64,000 nt of DNA from positions 8,286 to 72,285 of the forward strand of contig CAJTNT010000021.1 of assembly GCA_910577785.1 (NCBI GenBank), written 5' to 3'. The position numbers were made by a program, and so were the translations under genes. Below are positions 53,933 to 63,752 of the stretch, in pieces. The notes under the pieces were generated by a model that saw only the letters and a program-made list of their open reading frames with translations, had not been told where the DNA came from and ran no database searches. Origin of the DNA: an uncultured Lachnospiraceae bacterium. GTDB lineage: Bacteria; Bacillota; Clostridia; Lachnospirales; Lachnospiraceae. Within the stretch, counting starts at the first letter, position 1, and the number at the start of each line of letters is the position of its first letter.

Positions 53933-55726
53933 ATGCTCAAACATGCCGTCAAAACCATGAATAATATCCGCTTAAAACACAAGCTGCTCATCCTCGTCCT
54001 TCTCTGTGTCCTAATTCCCCTTATTGTGACTAACAGCGGAATCCTCTGGAGCATGCGCCAGGGCCTGAAAAAGGAGCAGGAGCAAAAGCGCCAAAATGTC
54101 GTTGACCGCCTGGAGTCCGAACTTCGTGAACGCATTAACCAGCAGCTGACCATTGCGGATTATCTAAACCGCAATGAAAAGCTAAAACGTTTCCTCAACC
54201 GTTCCTACCAGTCTCCGTCAGAATACTACGAGTCCTATGTCCATCTTATGCAGGATGATGTGATCCACTACTACTATCTGGCCTTGTCCGCCTATAGTAT
54301 CACTATCTGCACAGAGAACAGCACCATTGTAAACGGCACTTATTTTGTGAAAGCGGAAGACGTCAAAGCCAGCAGCTGGTACCGCTCGTTCACTGCCTCT
54401 TCCAGCCCAGCTGTCCTCTACCCTTATTTTGAAGATGGAAGCGAATCTTCCGGCTACATTGAGAAAGGCCGCAAGCTTGCCGCCCTCCAGGCGCTGGATT
54501 ATTGTGGCGAAGGAAATATTATTTTCTTAGAGTTAGGCTACCAGTCCTTGGCAGAATGCATTGAGAACTTTTGCGATGGCGTGGGTTACTGCCTCTGCGA
54601 CGGGGACAGGATCCTCTTCTCTTCGGAAGAAAAAAACAGCCAGAGCCAGGATTTCCGGCAGTTAACGGACGCCCAGAAAGAAGAATTCCCCATAGCCAAG
54701 GAGGTAGACCTCTATGGCACGACCATAAGCATCCGTCTGCAGGAAGAGGATTTCATTATGTTTGATGCGCTTTGGGCGCAAAAGGGCCTGATTTTTCTCC
54801 TTTACATCCTGAACTTGATAGTCCCTACCTTTTATATTTATATCCTCTACCGCTCCCTGCATGATCGGATTGCAACGACACAGAACTACCTAAACCGGCT
54901 CAAGGAAGGCGCCTACGAGGTGATTCCCTCCCAGGAAGCCAGGGATGAGATTGGCGGCATGGTGCAAAGCTATAACCTGATGGTAACACGGATCAAGGAA
55001 CTGATCGAAGTGGTTTTTAAGAATAAAGAGCAGGCACAGAGTCTGGAAATTGCCAAAAAGCAGGCGGAACTGCATGCCCTGCAGAGCCAGCTGAACCCGC
55101 ACTTTATCTTCAATGCCCTGGAAAGCATCCGTATGCACAGCATTTTAAAGAAAGAGACAGAGACGGCGCAGATATTGGAAAGCTTTGCGATTTTAATGCG
55201 CAGCAATATCCAGTGGAATGAGGATTTTGTGACTGTGGAGGAAGAATGCAGCAATGTCCGGCGGTATCTGGAAATACAGAAATACCGTTTTGGGGAGCGG
55301 ATGGAATTTTTCCTATATATCCAAGAGAGCTGCCTGCAGCAGAGGATTCCCCGGTTTATGGTGATAAATTTTGTTGAAAATGCCTGTATCCATGGCATAG
55401 AGAACAGCTTGGGCGGCGGTTCGGTTACTGTTATGGTCTCCGAGGATGACAGCAGCCTGTATGTGGAAATTATGGATAAGGGGAGCGGCATGGAGGCAGA
55501 GGCCTTAGAGAGCCTGAGGGAGCTGGTGGAACAGGCGGATGTCAGTTATATCCAGAAGGCGGGGAAAAGCATTGGGATTGCGAACACCGTTGTGCGCATG
55601 AAACAGTATTATGGGGAGGGGATTGTGATTGACATTAATAGCACCGTAGGAGAGGGAACGGAGATTAGCATCCAGGTTCCCAAGGAAGGGAGGCAGGGTT
55701 ATGATTCGGGTACTCCTTGTGGATGA
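53933..55726 (+). CDS. YesM-type sensor histidine kinase
   Basis: A 597-residue membrane sensor. The first transmembrane helix (about 13-35, LLILVLLCVLIPLIV) is followed by an extracellular dCache-like region (about 40-275) and a second helix (about 285-305, LIFLLYILNLIVPTFYIYIL). A HAMP domain comes next. The His_kinase family block is LHALQSQLNPHFIFNALESI with phospho-acceptor His390, and the ATPase has NFVENACIHGIEN and DKGSGM. ATG 53933 has tgggagg at good spacing. The gene overlaps the response regulator by 26 bp. YesM-type sensors usually respond to sugars or oligosaccharides, which fits the GH43 gene upstream and the sugar-binding protein downstream. Confidence 0.93.
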   Translation: MLKHAVKTMNNIRLKHKLLILVLLCVLIPLIVTNSGILWSMRQGLKKEQEQKRQNVVDRLESELRERINQQLTIADYLNRNEKLKRFLNRSYQSPSEYYESYVHLMQDDVIHYYYLALSAYSITICTENSTIVNGTYFVKAEDVKASSWYRSFTASSSPAVLYPYFEDGSESSGYIEKGRKLAALQALDYCGEGNIIFLELGYQSLAECIENFCDGVGYCLCDGDRILFSSEEKNSQSQDFRQLTDAQKEEFPIAKEVDLYGTTISIRLQEEDFIMFDALWAQKGLIFLLYILNLIVPTFYIYILYRSLHDRIATTQNYLNRLKEGAYEVIPSQEARDEIGGMVQSYNLMVTRIKELIEVVFKNKEQAQSLEIAKKQAELHALQSQLNPHFIFNALESIRMHSILKKETETAQILESFAILMRSNIQWNEDFVTVEEECSNVRRYLEIQKYRFGERMEFFLYIQESCLQQRIPRFMVINFVENACIHGIENSLGGGSVTVMVSEDDSSLYVEIMDKGSGMEAEALESLRELVEQADVSYIQKAGKSIGIANTVVRMKQYYGEGIVIDINSTVGEGTEISIQVPKEGRQGYDSGTPCG

Positions 55727-57284
55727 CGAGCAGTTTATACGCCAGGGGCTGCGCATGCTGATCAATTGGGAGGAATATGGCTACCAGGTTGTGGCAGAGG
55801 CGGAAAATGGCGTGGACGCTATCCGTATTTTGGAGGAAGGGGGTATTGACCTGGTATTTGTGGACATTAAAATGCCAGGAATGACAGGGCTGGAACTGAT
55901 TTCCTATGTCAGGGAGAATATCTCTGCACAGACACGTTTTGTCATCCTCACAGGATATGCAGAGTTCGATTACGCCAGGCAGGCCATGCAGATGCGGGTC
56001 ATTGATTATATGCTAAAGCCGGTACAGGAAAAGGAGCTGGTTGCCATTTTGAAGAGAATTAACCGGGACTGCCAGCGGGAGAGGAAGGAGCGGCAGGAAA
56101 ACTATGATTTTCACATTACCCATATCCTGCTGGGCAAATTTTCCGATGAGAACCTGGCGCAGGCCAGGCGCTGGCTGAAACGCCAGGAGACCTGGAAATA
56201 TGTAAGCTTTGAGTTTGACGGGAGCCAGGAAGGGTTTGCCCGGCTGGATTACCGGCAGCGGATGGAGCAGCAGAAGGCGCTGCGCCAATACCTGCAGAGC
56301 CTGCTGGGAAATGATGTCTGCCATGTGGTTCCCTTGATTGAGGCCAAAGAAGGGATTTTTGGCACGGGGCTGCTGCTTTCTCCATGCCTGTATGAGGGCA
56401 CGGGAATGGAGGAGGCGGACTATCTGAAATATCTGCAGAAAAGGGCAAGCCAGCATTTACAGCATCAAATCCAGGTATATGTGGGGCAGGCCGCCTCCCT
56501 GGAGCAGCTATCCAAATCCGCCGCCTCCATCCAGGTAGCCAGGTGCCTCCATGGGCTGGCGCAGGAGGAGGGGCAGGTGATGGATTATGAGAAGTTCCGC
56601 TACCGTAAGCCCTCGTTCAGTGTGCGGGAGGAATCTGTCGGGCGCTTGCTGGAAGCAGTGAAAAACAACCAGAAGGAAGCTATCTGCCAGTATGCTGACG
56701 CGGTATTTACTCAAATCCGTGACAGCGACATGAACCTGGAAATGGTCAATGCCAGCATTTACCATATTTTGTACCGCCTGATGGAAATGGTGCAGGAATT
56801 TGATGATGAGGCAAACCAGCAGGAAATCCTCGCCTATATCGGGAAGGAATCCTTCAACAAGCTGGTACTGAGCGGGAGCGCAGAGGAGATTACTGGATTC
56901 TTCAATGACTATGCCGGTTATTTGGCACAGGTGCGCAGCCTGGAGTCGAGGAACGTGCTGGATAAGGTAGACGACTATGTGCAGGCGCATTACCAGGAGA
57001 AATTAAGCCTCAAATCCCTAGGGGAAATGTTCTATGTCAATAATGTCTATCTGGGCCAGCTCTATAAGAAAAGGCATGGGATGGCCTTCCGGGACTACCT
57101 GAACCAGATCCGGCTGGAAAAGGCACAGGAGCTTCTGGCAGGCACGGATATGAGGATTTATGCCATTGCGGAAGAAGTGGGGTTTGGGAAAGTCGAGTAT
57201 TTCATCAATAAATTTGTGCAGATGAACGCTATGACGCCGAACCAGTATCGGATCTGTATGAGGGATAAAACACGGCAGGAATGA
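55701..57284 (+). CDS. YesN-type response regulator with AraC output domain
   Basis: The receiver domain (1-120) has the acidic pair Asp8-Asp9, phospho-acceptor Asp55 in VFVDIKMPGM and a Lys in MLKPVQEKE. A long middle region (about 125-410) is typical of YesN proteins. The C-terminal AraC-type domain has LSLKSLGEMFYVNNVYLGQL and IYAIAEEVGFGKVEYFINKF, then MTPNQYR. Length is 527 residues. It starts within the kinase gene (26-bp overlap), so the pair is co-translated. It probably activates nearby carbohydrate genes, such as the GH43 gene or the binding protein that follows. Confidence 0.94.
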   Translation: MIRVLLVDDEQFIRQGLRMLINWEEYGYQVVAEAENGVDAIRILEEGGIDLVFVDIKMPGMTGLELISYVRENISAQTRFVILTGYAEFDYARQAMQMRVIDYMLKPVQEKELVAILKRINRDCQRERKERQENYDFHITHILLGKFSDENLAQARRWLKRQETWKYVSFEFDGSQEGFARLDYRQRMEQQKALRQYLQSLLGNDVCHVVPLIEAKEGIFGTGLLLSPCLYEGTGMEEADYLKYLQKRASQHLQHQIQVYVGQAASLEQLSKSAASIQVARCLHGLAQEEGQVMDYEKFRYRKPSFSVREESVGRLLEAVKNNQKEAICQYADAVFTQIRDSDMNLEMVNASIYHILYRLMEMVQEFDDEANQQEILAYIGKESFNKLVLSGSAEEITGFFNDYAGYLAQVRSLESRNVLDKVDDYVQAHYQEKLSLKSLGEMFYVNNVYLGQLYKKRHGMAFRDYLNQIRLEKAQELLAGTDMRIYAIAEEVGFGKVEYFINKFVQMNAMTPNQYRICMRDKTRQE

Positions 57285-57366
57285 TAAGGGGGTGGCGGAA
57301 TGGGACGCTGTGGTAGCGCTATATGTCCTTGTATGATAGGTAATGAAGAAGGGAAGGTGTGATTTT

Positions 57367-59025
57367 ATGGGGAAGGGCAAGGGCAGAGGGCCGTGGAAGA
57401 TATGGCTGTCTGTCGGGGCGCTGGCTGCTTTTGGGATATGCCTGGCGCTGGTATCCGCAGGGCAGAGAAGCAGGGGGAAGCAGTTTACGGCATTTTTTGC
57501 GATGACGGGGGATTCGGTGCCAGAGGACAATCGGATGATTCGGCGCATTGCGGAGCGCACAGGGGTGCGGGTAAGCGTGGAGTGGCTGAACGGGCAGATT
57601 TCTTCGGAGCGGATTGAGAGCATGATCCGTATGGGGGAATACCCGGATTTCATCAATGGTTCTGGCGACTCAGACCGCCTGGTGGCGGCGGGTGCGTTGG
57701 TTCCGCTGGACGGCTATCTGGACAAATACCCCAACTTAAAGGGGTATTTGAGTGAAGAACAATGGGAGTCCCTTCGCAAAGAGGATGGGCATATTTATTT
57801 TATCCCGCCTTTTGGGGTTGTACAGGGGCATGATACATCCGTCATGCCGTCCGGGGAGGCTTTTTGGATCCAGAAGAGGGTGCTGGAATGGGCTGGTTTT
57901 CCAAGGCTCCAGACCCTGGATGAATATTTTGGCCTGATTGCCTCCTATCTGAAAGAGCATCCGCAGACAGGGGGCAGGGCAAATATTGGATTTGAAATCC
58001 TCTGCGATGATTGGCGTTATTATTGCCTGGAGAACCCGCCGATGTTTTTGGCGGGATATCCGAATGATGGCTGTGCGATTGTGGATGCAGGCACGCAGAA
58101 GGCCTCCGTTTATGATACGATTCCAGAAGCAAGGCAGTATTACCAGAAGCTGTGCGAGATGTACAATCAGGGCGTTGTTGACCCGGAGACATTCACCTTG
58201 TCTTATAACCAGTATATTGACCGGATTGCGGAGGGGAATGTGCTGGGGTTTGTGGATCAGTACTGGAATGTAATGGGAGCGCAGAACAGGCTGTATGCCG
58301 AAGGGAAGGCCGACTGCACCTATGTGCCATTTGCGATTACGGCCAGGGAGGGGCTGGAGGGAAGCTATAACTGCAGGGAATACCAGATTAACACAGGGGC
58401 AGGGATTGGGATTTCCGTGGACTGCCAGGACGTAGAGGGGGCGTTGGGATTTTTGGATCAGTTACTGTCGCCTGAGATTATGGTCCTGCGCTATTGGGGG
58501 GAGGAAGGCATAGATTATGAGGTAGGGGAGGATGGGCTTTTTTACCGCACAGAGGAACAGCGCCAGCGGTGGGCGAACGGGGAGTATCAGAGGGAAAATG
58601 GCTATAGTTATTCCTATTTCCCAGGCTATGCCGGAATGCTTGCAGACGGCATAAATACGGTGGTGCCAGAAGAACAGCCAGGAGAATATTATGCCCAGCT
58701 TTTGGATTATGACAAAGGTGTGCTGGCCGCTTATGGGTATCAGAACTGGAAGGAGTTTTTAGGCCCGGAGAAAATAGGCGAGGTCTGGTACCCGCTGTAT
58801 TCCTGCAAAGAAGACTGGCCGGCAGACAGCGCGCATGGCAAGGCGCTGGCCAAGATGGAGGAAGTCAAAAGGCTGTGGCTGCCCAAGGTAATCATGTCTT
58901 CCGAGGAAGCGTTTGCAGAGGTCTGGGAGGCTTATCAGCAAGTATACAGGGCGCAGGTAGATATAGAGGCCTATGAAGGGGAGCTAAACCGGGAAATCCA
59001 GGAGCGGATCCGGGCGGCGGAGTAG
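57367..59025 (+). CDS. Membrane-anchored extracellular sugar-binding protein
   Basis: This 552-residue protein resembles the large substrate-binding components of oligosaccharide ABC importers (LplA/family 1 type). An N-terminal hydrophobic segment (IWLSVGALAAFGICLALVSA) anchors it; no lipobox Cys follows. The binding-protein fold is suggested by MIRMGEYPDFINGSGDSDRL, ALVPLDGYLDKYPNLKGYL, and a long body with many aromatic residues (NGYSYSYFPGYAGM) suited to stacking on sugars. No permease or ATPase genes lie nearby. With the YesM/YesN pair directly upstream it may present ligand to the sensor. ATG 57367 has ggaaggtg upstream; ATG 57343 would add 8 residues. Confidence 0.78.
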   Translation: MGKGKGRGPWKIWLSVGALAAFGICLALVSAGQRSRGKQFTAFFAMTGDSVPEDNRMIRRIAERTGVRVSVEWLNGQISSERIESMIRMGEYPDFINGSGDSDRLVAAGALVPLDGYLDKYPNLKGYLSEEQWESLRKEDGHIYFIPPFGVVQGHDTSVMPSGEAFWIQKRVLEWAGFPRLQTLDEYFGLIASYLKEHPQTGGRANIGFEILCDDWRYYCLENPPMFLAGYPNDGCAIVDAGTQKASVYDTIPEARQYYQKLCEMYNQGVVDPETFTLSYNQYIDRIAEGNVLGFVDQYWNVMGAQNRLYAEGKADCTYVPFAITAREGLEGSYNCREYQINTGAGIGISVDCQDVEGALGFLDQLLSPEIMVLRYWGEEGIDYEVGEDGLFYRTEEQRQRWANGEYQRENGYSYSYFPGYAGMLADGINTVVPEEQPGEYYAQLLDYDKGVLAAYGYQNWKEFLGPEKIGEVWYPLYSCKEDWPADSAHGKALAKMEEVKRLWLPKVIMSSEEAFAEVWEAYQQVYRAQVDIEAYEGELNREIQERIRAAE

Positions 59026-59048
59026 CGGCAAAAATAGGGAGCGGGACG

Positions 59049-60278
59049 CTACCACTTTTGGTTGTAAATTTTCTTCACATGTTTTCTGCCCTGGAAGATA
59101 ATCCCATGGCACAGGATCATCTGCACGGCGGCGACGATGCTTATGCAGACCCGGTAATCCAGCGCCTCCCCCAGAGCTCCGATTACCGTGCAGCAGGCCA
59201 TGACGGTCAGTGACATAATGGCGTTGAAAAAACCGTTCAGTTTTGCCCGCTTGTCATCGGGAAGATAGTTCTGTACGCTGCTTTCCCGCAGGGTTGCGCT
59301 GTTGATGCCTAGAAACCCGCAGGCTGCCCGGTTCGCCAGCATCAGCGGATATCCGAGCCACAGGAGGATGCTATCCATAAGGTTGTAAACCTGATAGACC
59401 ATATAGGCAAACGAAAAGCGCCGCTCTGCTTTTATTTCGAAATGGTAATGCACCAGCCCGCCAACCGTCCTGCCGATAAATTCCGCTACCATGAACCATG
59501 CGTATAATGCCGTACCCAGCCCTGGCGTTGTCTGGAAATACGCAATCACCAGGCTGGTGCTGCCTTCGCTGACTCCTTGTGCCAGGGGCATATAGGCATA
59601 AATCCGCTGCAGCCCTTTCTCGCGCTTAAAATAGTGCAGCCCTTCTTTCATATCTGCCAGGTAGCTTTTCCAGGAAAACCTGCCACCCCCGTCCAATCTT
59701 TCCTCTACTTTAATCTGTGTCTCCACGGCCGAAGCTGCTAAGAGTAGAACGCCCTCCATGATACAGATAAATTCTATGCCGAGCCTTGTATACAGATATC
59801 CAGCGGCGGGCGTTATTAGCATCATGACAGTCGGATAAATCATCCCGGATATCGTATACCCCTTTTGCGAGAAGCCTTCCTCAATCAGGTTTGGATACAG
59901 GCTGGTATAAGCAAGGTTATAAATGGTTCCAATGCTGCTGATGACCAGGGAAAAGGCCATGTAAACAGAGTATTGGAAGGGATGGTTCAAAAGATAAAGG
60001 CCAAACAGCAGGTAGAGGATCCCATTCAGGCAATCCAAGCCAACAATAACCGGCTTTCTGCGGAAATGGTCGATATATGGCGATACCACGATCGGGAGCA
60101 CCATGGCCGGTATCATAGAGACGGCATGAAAGATCCCTGCCAGCAAAGTGCTCTGGCTATTGTCAAACACCACAAAAGAAAATGCAAAGCCCATGGCGGT
60201 TCCGCCAATGGCGCTGATGATTGTCCCCAAGGTGATAATGGTAAAATTTTTTGTCCATAACGTTGCTTTTTTGTCCAT
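59049..60278 (-). CDS. MFS transporter
   Basis: A 409-residue membrane protein with about 12 hydrophobic segments, e.g. FTIITLGTIISAIGGTAMGF at the start and AIMSLTVMACCTVIGALG near the end. The cytoplasmic loop after helix 2 (SPYIDHFRRKPVIVGLD) fits the MFS pattern D-x3-R-(R/K), and the N- and C-halves are of equal size. Enterobactin-exporter-like or drug-efflux-like members look similar; the substrate cannot be told. It follows the XRE-TPR regulator gene on the same strand, but a terminator lies between them. Its start at 60278 has aaagga upstream. Confidence 0.85.
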   Translation of the reverse strand: MDKKATLWTKNFTIITLGTIISAIGGTAMGFAFSFVVFDNSQSTLLAGIFHAVSMIPAMVLPIVVSPYIDHFRRKPVIVGLDCLNGILYLLFGLYLLNHPFQYSVYMAFSLVISSIGTIYNLAYTSLYPNLIEEGFSQKGYTISGMIYPTVMMLITPAAGYLYTRLGIEFICIMEGVLLLAASAVETQIKVEERLDGGGRFSWKSYLADMKEGLHYFKREKGLQRIYAYMPLAQGVSEGSTSLVIAYFQTTPGLGTALYAWFMVAEFIGRTVGGLVHYHFEIKAERRFSFAYMVYQVYNLMDSILLWLGYPLMLANRAACGFLGINSATLRESSVQNYLPDDKRAKLNGFFNAIMSLTVMACCTVIGALGEALDYRVCISIVAAVQMILCHGIIFQGRKHVKKIYNQKW

Positions 60279-60613
60279 GATTTTCCTTTCTGTATCTGTT
60301 GTCTGGTATAGGTTTTTGGGGAAGTTTTGTTAGTTTTGTGTTGCCTTTTTGGGGGAGGGTGGCAAAACGGGCGCTGCACAAAGGATCTTGTACAGTTATC
60401 ATAGCATAAGATTACATGCAAAAAAAGACGGTAGTTTTGAGAAAATCAGCGCTCAAAATACCGTCTAAATATGATACTATAAGATTAATACAGGAAAAAA
60501 GAACGATAAGAGTACCCGAAGCAGCGTCCTCAAGCCCCGTCCCTCTATTATCCTGAAACAGCATCTGCCCACCTAAGGGACAATTTCAGAATATTATCTA
60601 CGAACCGCCATTT
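60279..60613. other. Intergenic region between MFS and XRE genes
   Basis: The 335-bp gap holds the XRE-gene terminator (60419-60466) and presumably the MFS promoter. I see no gene in it. Confidence 0.5.
60419..60466 (-). terminator. Intrinsic terminator after the XRE-TPR gene
   Basis: On the minus strand ctcaaaa-type arms (60452-60466 with 60426-60441) pair with one bulge, followed by a run of at least six T residues (60426-60420). It lies about 150 bp after the XRE stop codon. Confidence 0.75.
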
Positions 60614-61795
60614 TCACTCAGGAAATTCCCGCATCCATTCGCAGATTTCCTTATATTTCCGTTGGCGTTCCAGCACCTCAATTAGAAATGGCACGTGGAA
60701 TTTTTGGTAGCTTTTCGGGAACCGTTCCCCTAAATGCTTCATGCATGTGCGCAGAAGGGTTTCATATTGTGGATCCTCCTGATAGCCTTCATGCCGCAGG
60801 CGGTATTCTACCACATCATAGATTTCTTCCAATTCCCGTGATACGTCCCCAGGTTCGTTTGGGATTTTCTCCCTGCCCTGTAGAAGCAGCGCCAGCGCTT
60901 CCTTCCGTTTGCCCTGCTTTTCCTTGCAGATGGCGTATTTATGATAATACCATATGCTTTGGCTGGTACACTTCTGGAAATAAGCTTCCGCCAGGTCTGT
61001 TTCTCCCCATTCGAGGGAGGTGGACCCGATATTATAATAGATATCCTGGATGCAGGATTCGGCCCCCAATGCCTGGGCAATCCGCTCCGCCACCTGGTAT
61101 TGCCGCATCATCATCTCCCGGCTGCCTGGGCTGTCCATGGAGGAGTAGCAGTTTCCCAGTGTGGCCTTCGCTTCCAGCATATTGTAGATGTTTCCCTCCT
61201 CACAGGCGGCGCTGTATCCTTTCGACAGCAGTTCGGCTGCCTGCATGTAATCCCCTTTTGTCCAATGCCAGACTCCGGCCTGGATCAGGAAGAAGCTATT
61301 GGCAGTTAGTTTCAGCAGCTTGTCAAAAGGCTCCTTGCCCTCCAAGCAGAGGTAATAGAGATATAATTCATACTGGCGCTTGGCCATACATGGGGCATAT
61401 TCCTGTAATTCTTCCAACAGCGGGGCGGGTTTCCGTTCTCCTTCTGGGAAGCTGCACAGCAGGAGCAGCGCGTCCAGCATATATTTGCTGGAGAGATAGC
61501 GGCTGTTTTCCTGCCGGATTTCTCTTAAGTCCTCTTCCTTTAAAGTATAGCTGTACAGTTTTTCATAGAGCTGTCCGATCAGGGTTTGCGCCTGCTTTAA
61601 AAAGGAAGGGTCTGTTTCATAGGAAATGCCCAGCCGCTGCAAGAGTGCGGAAATAATCTCCGGGCTTGCGTCCGCCTGGCCCTTTTCGATTTTAGACACA
61701 TAAGAGACTACACAAATTCCTTTGCATAGCCCCTCCTGTGATAAATTCTGTTTTAACCGCTCCTTGCGGATTAATATGCCTAAAAATGGTTCCAT
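60614..61795 (-). CDS. XRE-family regulator with TPR sensor domain
   Basis: The N-terminal helix-turn-helix (about 8-60) reads IRKERLKQNLSQEGLCKGIC then YVSKIEKGQADASPEIISAL. The remaining 330 residues are helical repeats with TPR character, e.g. KGDYMQAAELLSKGYSAACE, NMLEAKATLGNCYSS, IYYNIGSTSLEWGETDLAEA and KQGKRKEALALLLQ. The layout matches RRNPP-like and related regulators that bind small peptides, but I see no adjacent peptide-precursor gene. Length is 393 residues. It may control the MFS gene downstream or act elsewhere. Confidence 0.88.
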   Translation of the reverse strand: MEPFLGILIRKERLKQNLSQEGLCKGICVVSYVSKIEKGQADASPEIISALLQRLGISYETDPSFLKQAQTLIGQLYEKLYSYTLKEEDLREIRQENSRYLSSKYMLDALLLLCSFPEGERKPAPLLEELQEYAPCMAKRQYELYLYYLCLEGKEPFDKLLKLTANSFFLIQAGVWHWTKGDYMQAAELLSKGYSAACEEGNIYNMLEAKATLGNCYSSMDSPGSREMMMRQYQVAERIAQALGAESCIQDIYYNIGSTSLEWGETDLAEAYFQKCTSQSIWYYHKYAICKEKQGKRKEALALLLQGREKIPNEPGDVSRELEEIYDVVEYRLRHEGYQEDPQYETLLRTCMKHLGERFPKSYQKFHVPFLIEVLERQRKYKEICEWMREFPE

Positions 61796-61840
61796 AGCTG
61801 CCTCCTGCTGCTTTTGCCTGAATCATCAGCATATGTTTTC

Positions 61841-63328
61841 CTATAGCTTGCGCTCTTGCTCCCGCTGGATATCTGGGAAAGCAGACAGCATAGGCCTCAT
61901 ATTCCGTCCCTTCAGCACACGGCCAATATAATTCTTTGTGATTTTGTACACCAATGGGGAGAGCGCCAGCACGCCAATCAAGTTGGGGATCATCATCATC
62001 CCATTGAAGGTGTCGGCCAGATCCCAGGCCAGGTTGTCGCCCATAACGGCGCCGCCGAAGATAGCAGCTACGAAAATAACCCGGTACACCATCGTAGATT
62101 TTTCCCCGAACAGGAACTCACAGGCCTTGCTGCCGTAATGGCTCCAGCCCAGCACGGTAGAAAAGGCAAACAGCATAATGGCGATGGCGATGAAAGCAGC
62201 CCCTGCCTTGCCGAAATGGATGGAGAAGACCGTGGAGACAATGTTGGCCTTCGTCAGCTCAATCCCGTTGTATGTAGTGGCTGTCACGCCGGTCTCCAAG
62301 TCAATCAGGCCAGAGGAGAGGATGGAGAAGGCGGTCAGGGTGCAGACAACCAGGGTATCAGCGAATACTTCGAAAATGCCCCACATGCCCTGGCGGACAG
62401 GTTCCCTGACATTGGAATTGGAATGCACCATGACAGAAGAGCCAAGGCCGGCCTCATTGGAAAATACGCCGCGCTTCATGCCCTGTTCAATGGCCAGCTT
62501 TATCCCATAGCCGACAACGCCGCCGCCGGCAGCCTCAATGGCAAAGGCGCCATGGAAGATAGCGGAAAATACAGCCCCTACGTGGGAAATATTGGTGAAG
62601 AAAATGACGATGCTGCCCACAATATAGATGACTACCATAAAAGGCACGATTTTCTCTGTTACTGAGGCAATACGCTTGATGCCGCCCACAATGACCAGCC
62701 CGCCGAGCGCGAGTACGGCAATGCCTGTAACCCATGTGGGGACGCCAAATACGGATTTCATATTTCCGGAGATCGAATTTACCTGTGTCATATTGCCAAT
62801 CCCGAAGGATGCCAGGAAGCAGAAGATAGAAAACAGCACGGCCAGCACAGAGCCAATGGCCTTGCAGCCAGGCTTTGCGCCCAGGCCGTCCCGCAGATAG
62901 TACATTGCCCCGCCAGACCATTCCCCAGCGCTGTTCTTGCGGCGGTAGTAGATGCCAAGTACATTTTCGGAATAATTGGTCATCATGCCAAAGAAGGCAA
63001 TTAGCCACATCCAGAATACAGCCCCGGGGCCGCCGACCATAATGGCGCCGGCTACGCCCACAATATTTCCGGTTCCTACGGTAGCCGCAAGCGCGGTACA
63101 CAGGGATTGGAACTGGGAAATGGAGCGGTCCTGCGTATGGCCTAATACATGCTTGTCTTTAAACATGGCGCCCAGGGTCATCTGGAACCAATGTTTGATG
63201 TGGGTCAGCTGGAAGAACTTCGTCAGGAAGGTCATCATTACGCCGACAAAGGCCAGCAGGATGAGCGCAGGCCAGCCCCAGACGATATTGTTGACCGCAT
63301 TGTTAAGGTTTGTGATAAAATCTAGCAT
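61841..63328 (-). CDS. AGCS-family sodium:alanine/glycine symporter
   Basis: A 495-residue membrane protein of the alanine or glycine:cation symporter family. Recognised blocks are LAATVGTGNIVGVAGAIMVG then GGPGAVFWMWLIAFFGM, NYSENVLGIYYR, GVFSNEAGLGSS and FAFSTVLGWSHYG. About 11-12 transmembrane helices are expected. The start at 63328 has gaggagga upstream on its strand; the frame extends to 63424 without a ribosome site. It is probably monocistronic. It imports alanine or glycine with sodium. Confidence 0.94.
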   Translation of the reverse strand: MLDFITNLNNAVNNIVWGWPALILLAFVGVMMTFLTKFFQLTHIKHWFQMTLGAMFKDKHVLGHTQDRSISQFQSLCTALAATVGTGNIVGVAGAIMVGGPGAVFWMWLIAFFGMMTNYSENVLGIYYRRKNSAGEWSGGAMYYLRDGLGAKPGCKAIGSVLAVLFSIFCFLASFGIGNMTQVNSISGNMKSVFGVPTWVTGIAVLALGGLVIVGGIKRIASVTEKIVPFMVVIYIVGSIVIFFTNISHVGAVFSAIFHGAFAIEAAGGGVVGYGIKLAIEQGMKRGVFSNEAGLGSSVMVHSNSNVREPVRQGMWGIFEVFADTLVVCTLTAFSILSSGLIDLETGVTATTYNGIELTKANIVSTVFSIHFGKAGAAFIAIAIMLFAFSTVLGWSHYGSKACEFLFGEKSTMVYRVIFVAAIFGGAVMGDNLAWDLADTFNGMMMIPNLIGVLALSPLVYKITKNYIGRVLKGRNMRPMLSAFPDIQREQERKL

Positions 63329-63752
63329 GTTACATGTCCTCCTCTTTTGATGATATGTTCTGTTCCCGCGAAAAAGAATCCATTCTGCAAAATTGAAAAA
63401 ACGCAGGATAGGGGGCAACCTCACCTGCGAAGCTATCAGTATGTATTATTCTTTTGGGGAATTTATAAAAAATTTATATAATCTTAACATAAAATTTATA
63501 TTCTGTAAAGAGGGAAATGCAGATAGTTCAGGAATTGACATATATGCATAAAAGGAACTGTAGAAAAATAAGTGATGCAGATTGCGCAGGATATTCCTTC
63601 CATAAGTGTATTACAAAAAACGTAGGCATAGCGGTGATGCCTACGCTTTGGTTTGTGATAAACTGTGCTGGAAGCCATCCCATCGGCTTAGCAGAGCAAA
63701 ACGACAATAGCGGAGTGATCCAAGCATCAGAAACAATGGATGTTGTATTGCT
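63329..63752. other. A/T-rich intergenic region
   Basis: About 420 bp. The symporter leader lies at the left end, with A/T-rich sequence around 63450-63510 that probably holds its promoter. A terminator for the right-hand gene lies at 63615-63645. I see no gene; short open frames on the plus strand cross the terminator and lack ribosome sites. Confidence 0.5.
63615..63645 (-). terminator. Intrinsic terminator for the right-edge gene
   Basis: cgtaggcat (63621-63629) and atgcctacg (63637-63645) form a perfect 9-bp stem with a 7-nt loop. Read on the minus strand it is followed by six T residues (63620-63615). It lies about 110 bp past the stop of the partial gene. Confidence 0.8.

Noticed and set aside
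60688..61656. 322-codon plus-strand open frame opposite the XRE-TPR gene
   Set aside because: It is antisense to a clearly real gene and its product is Pro/Arg/Cys-rich without motifs.
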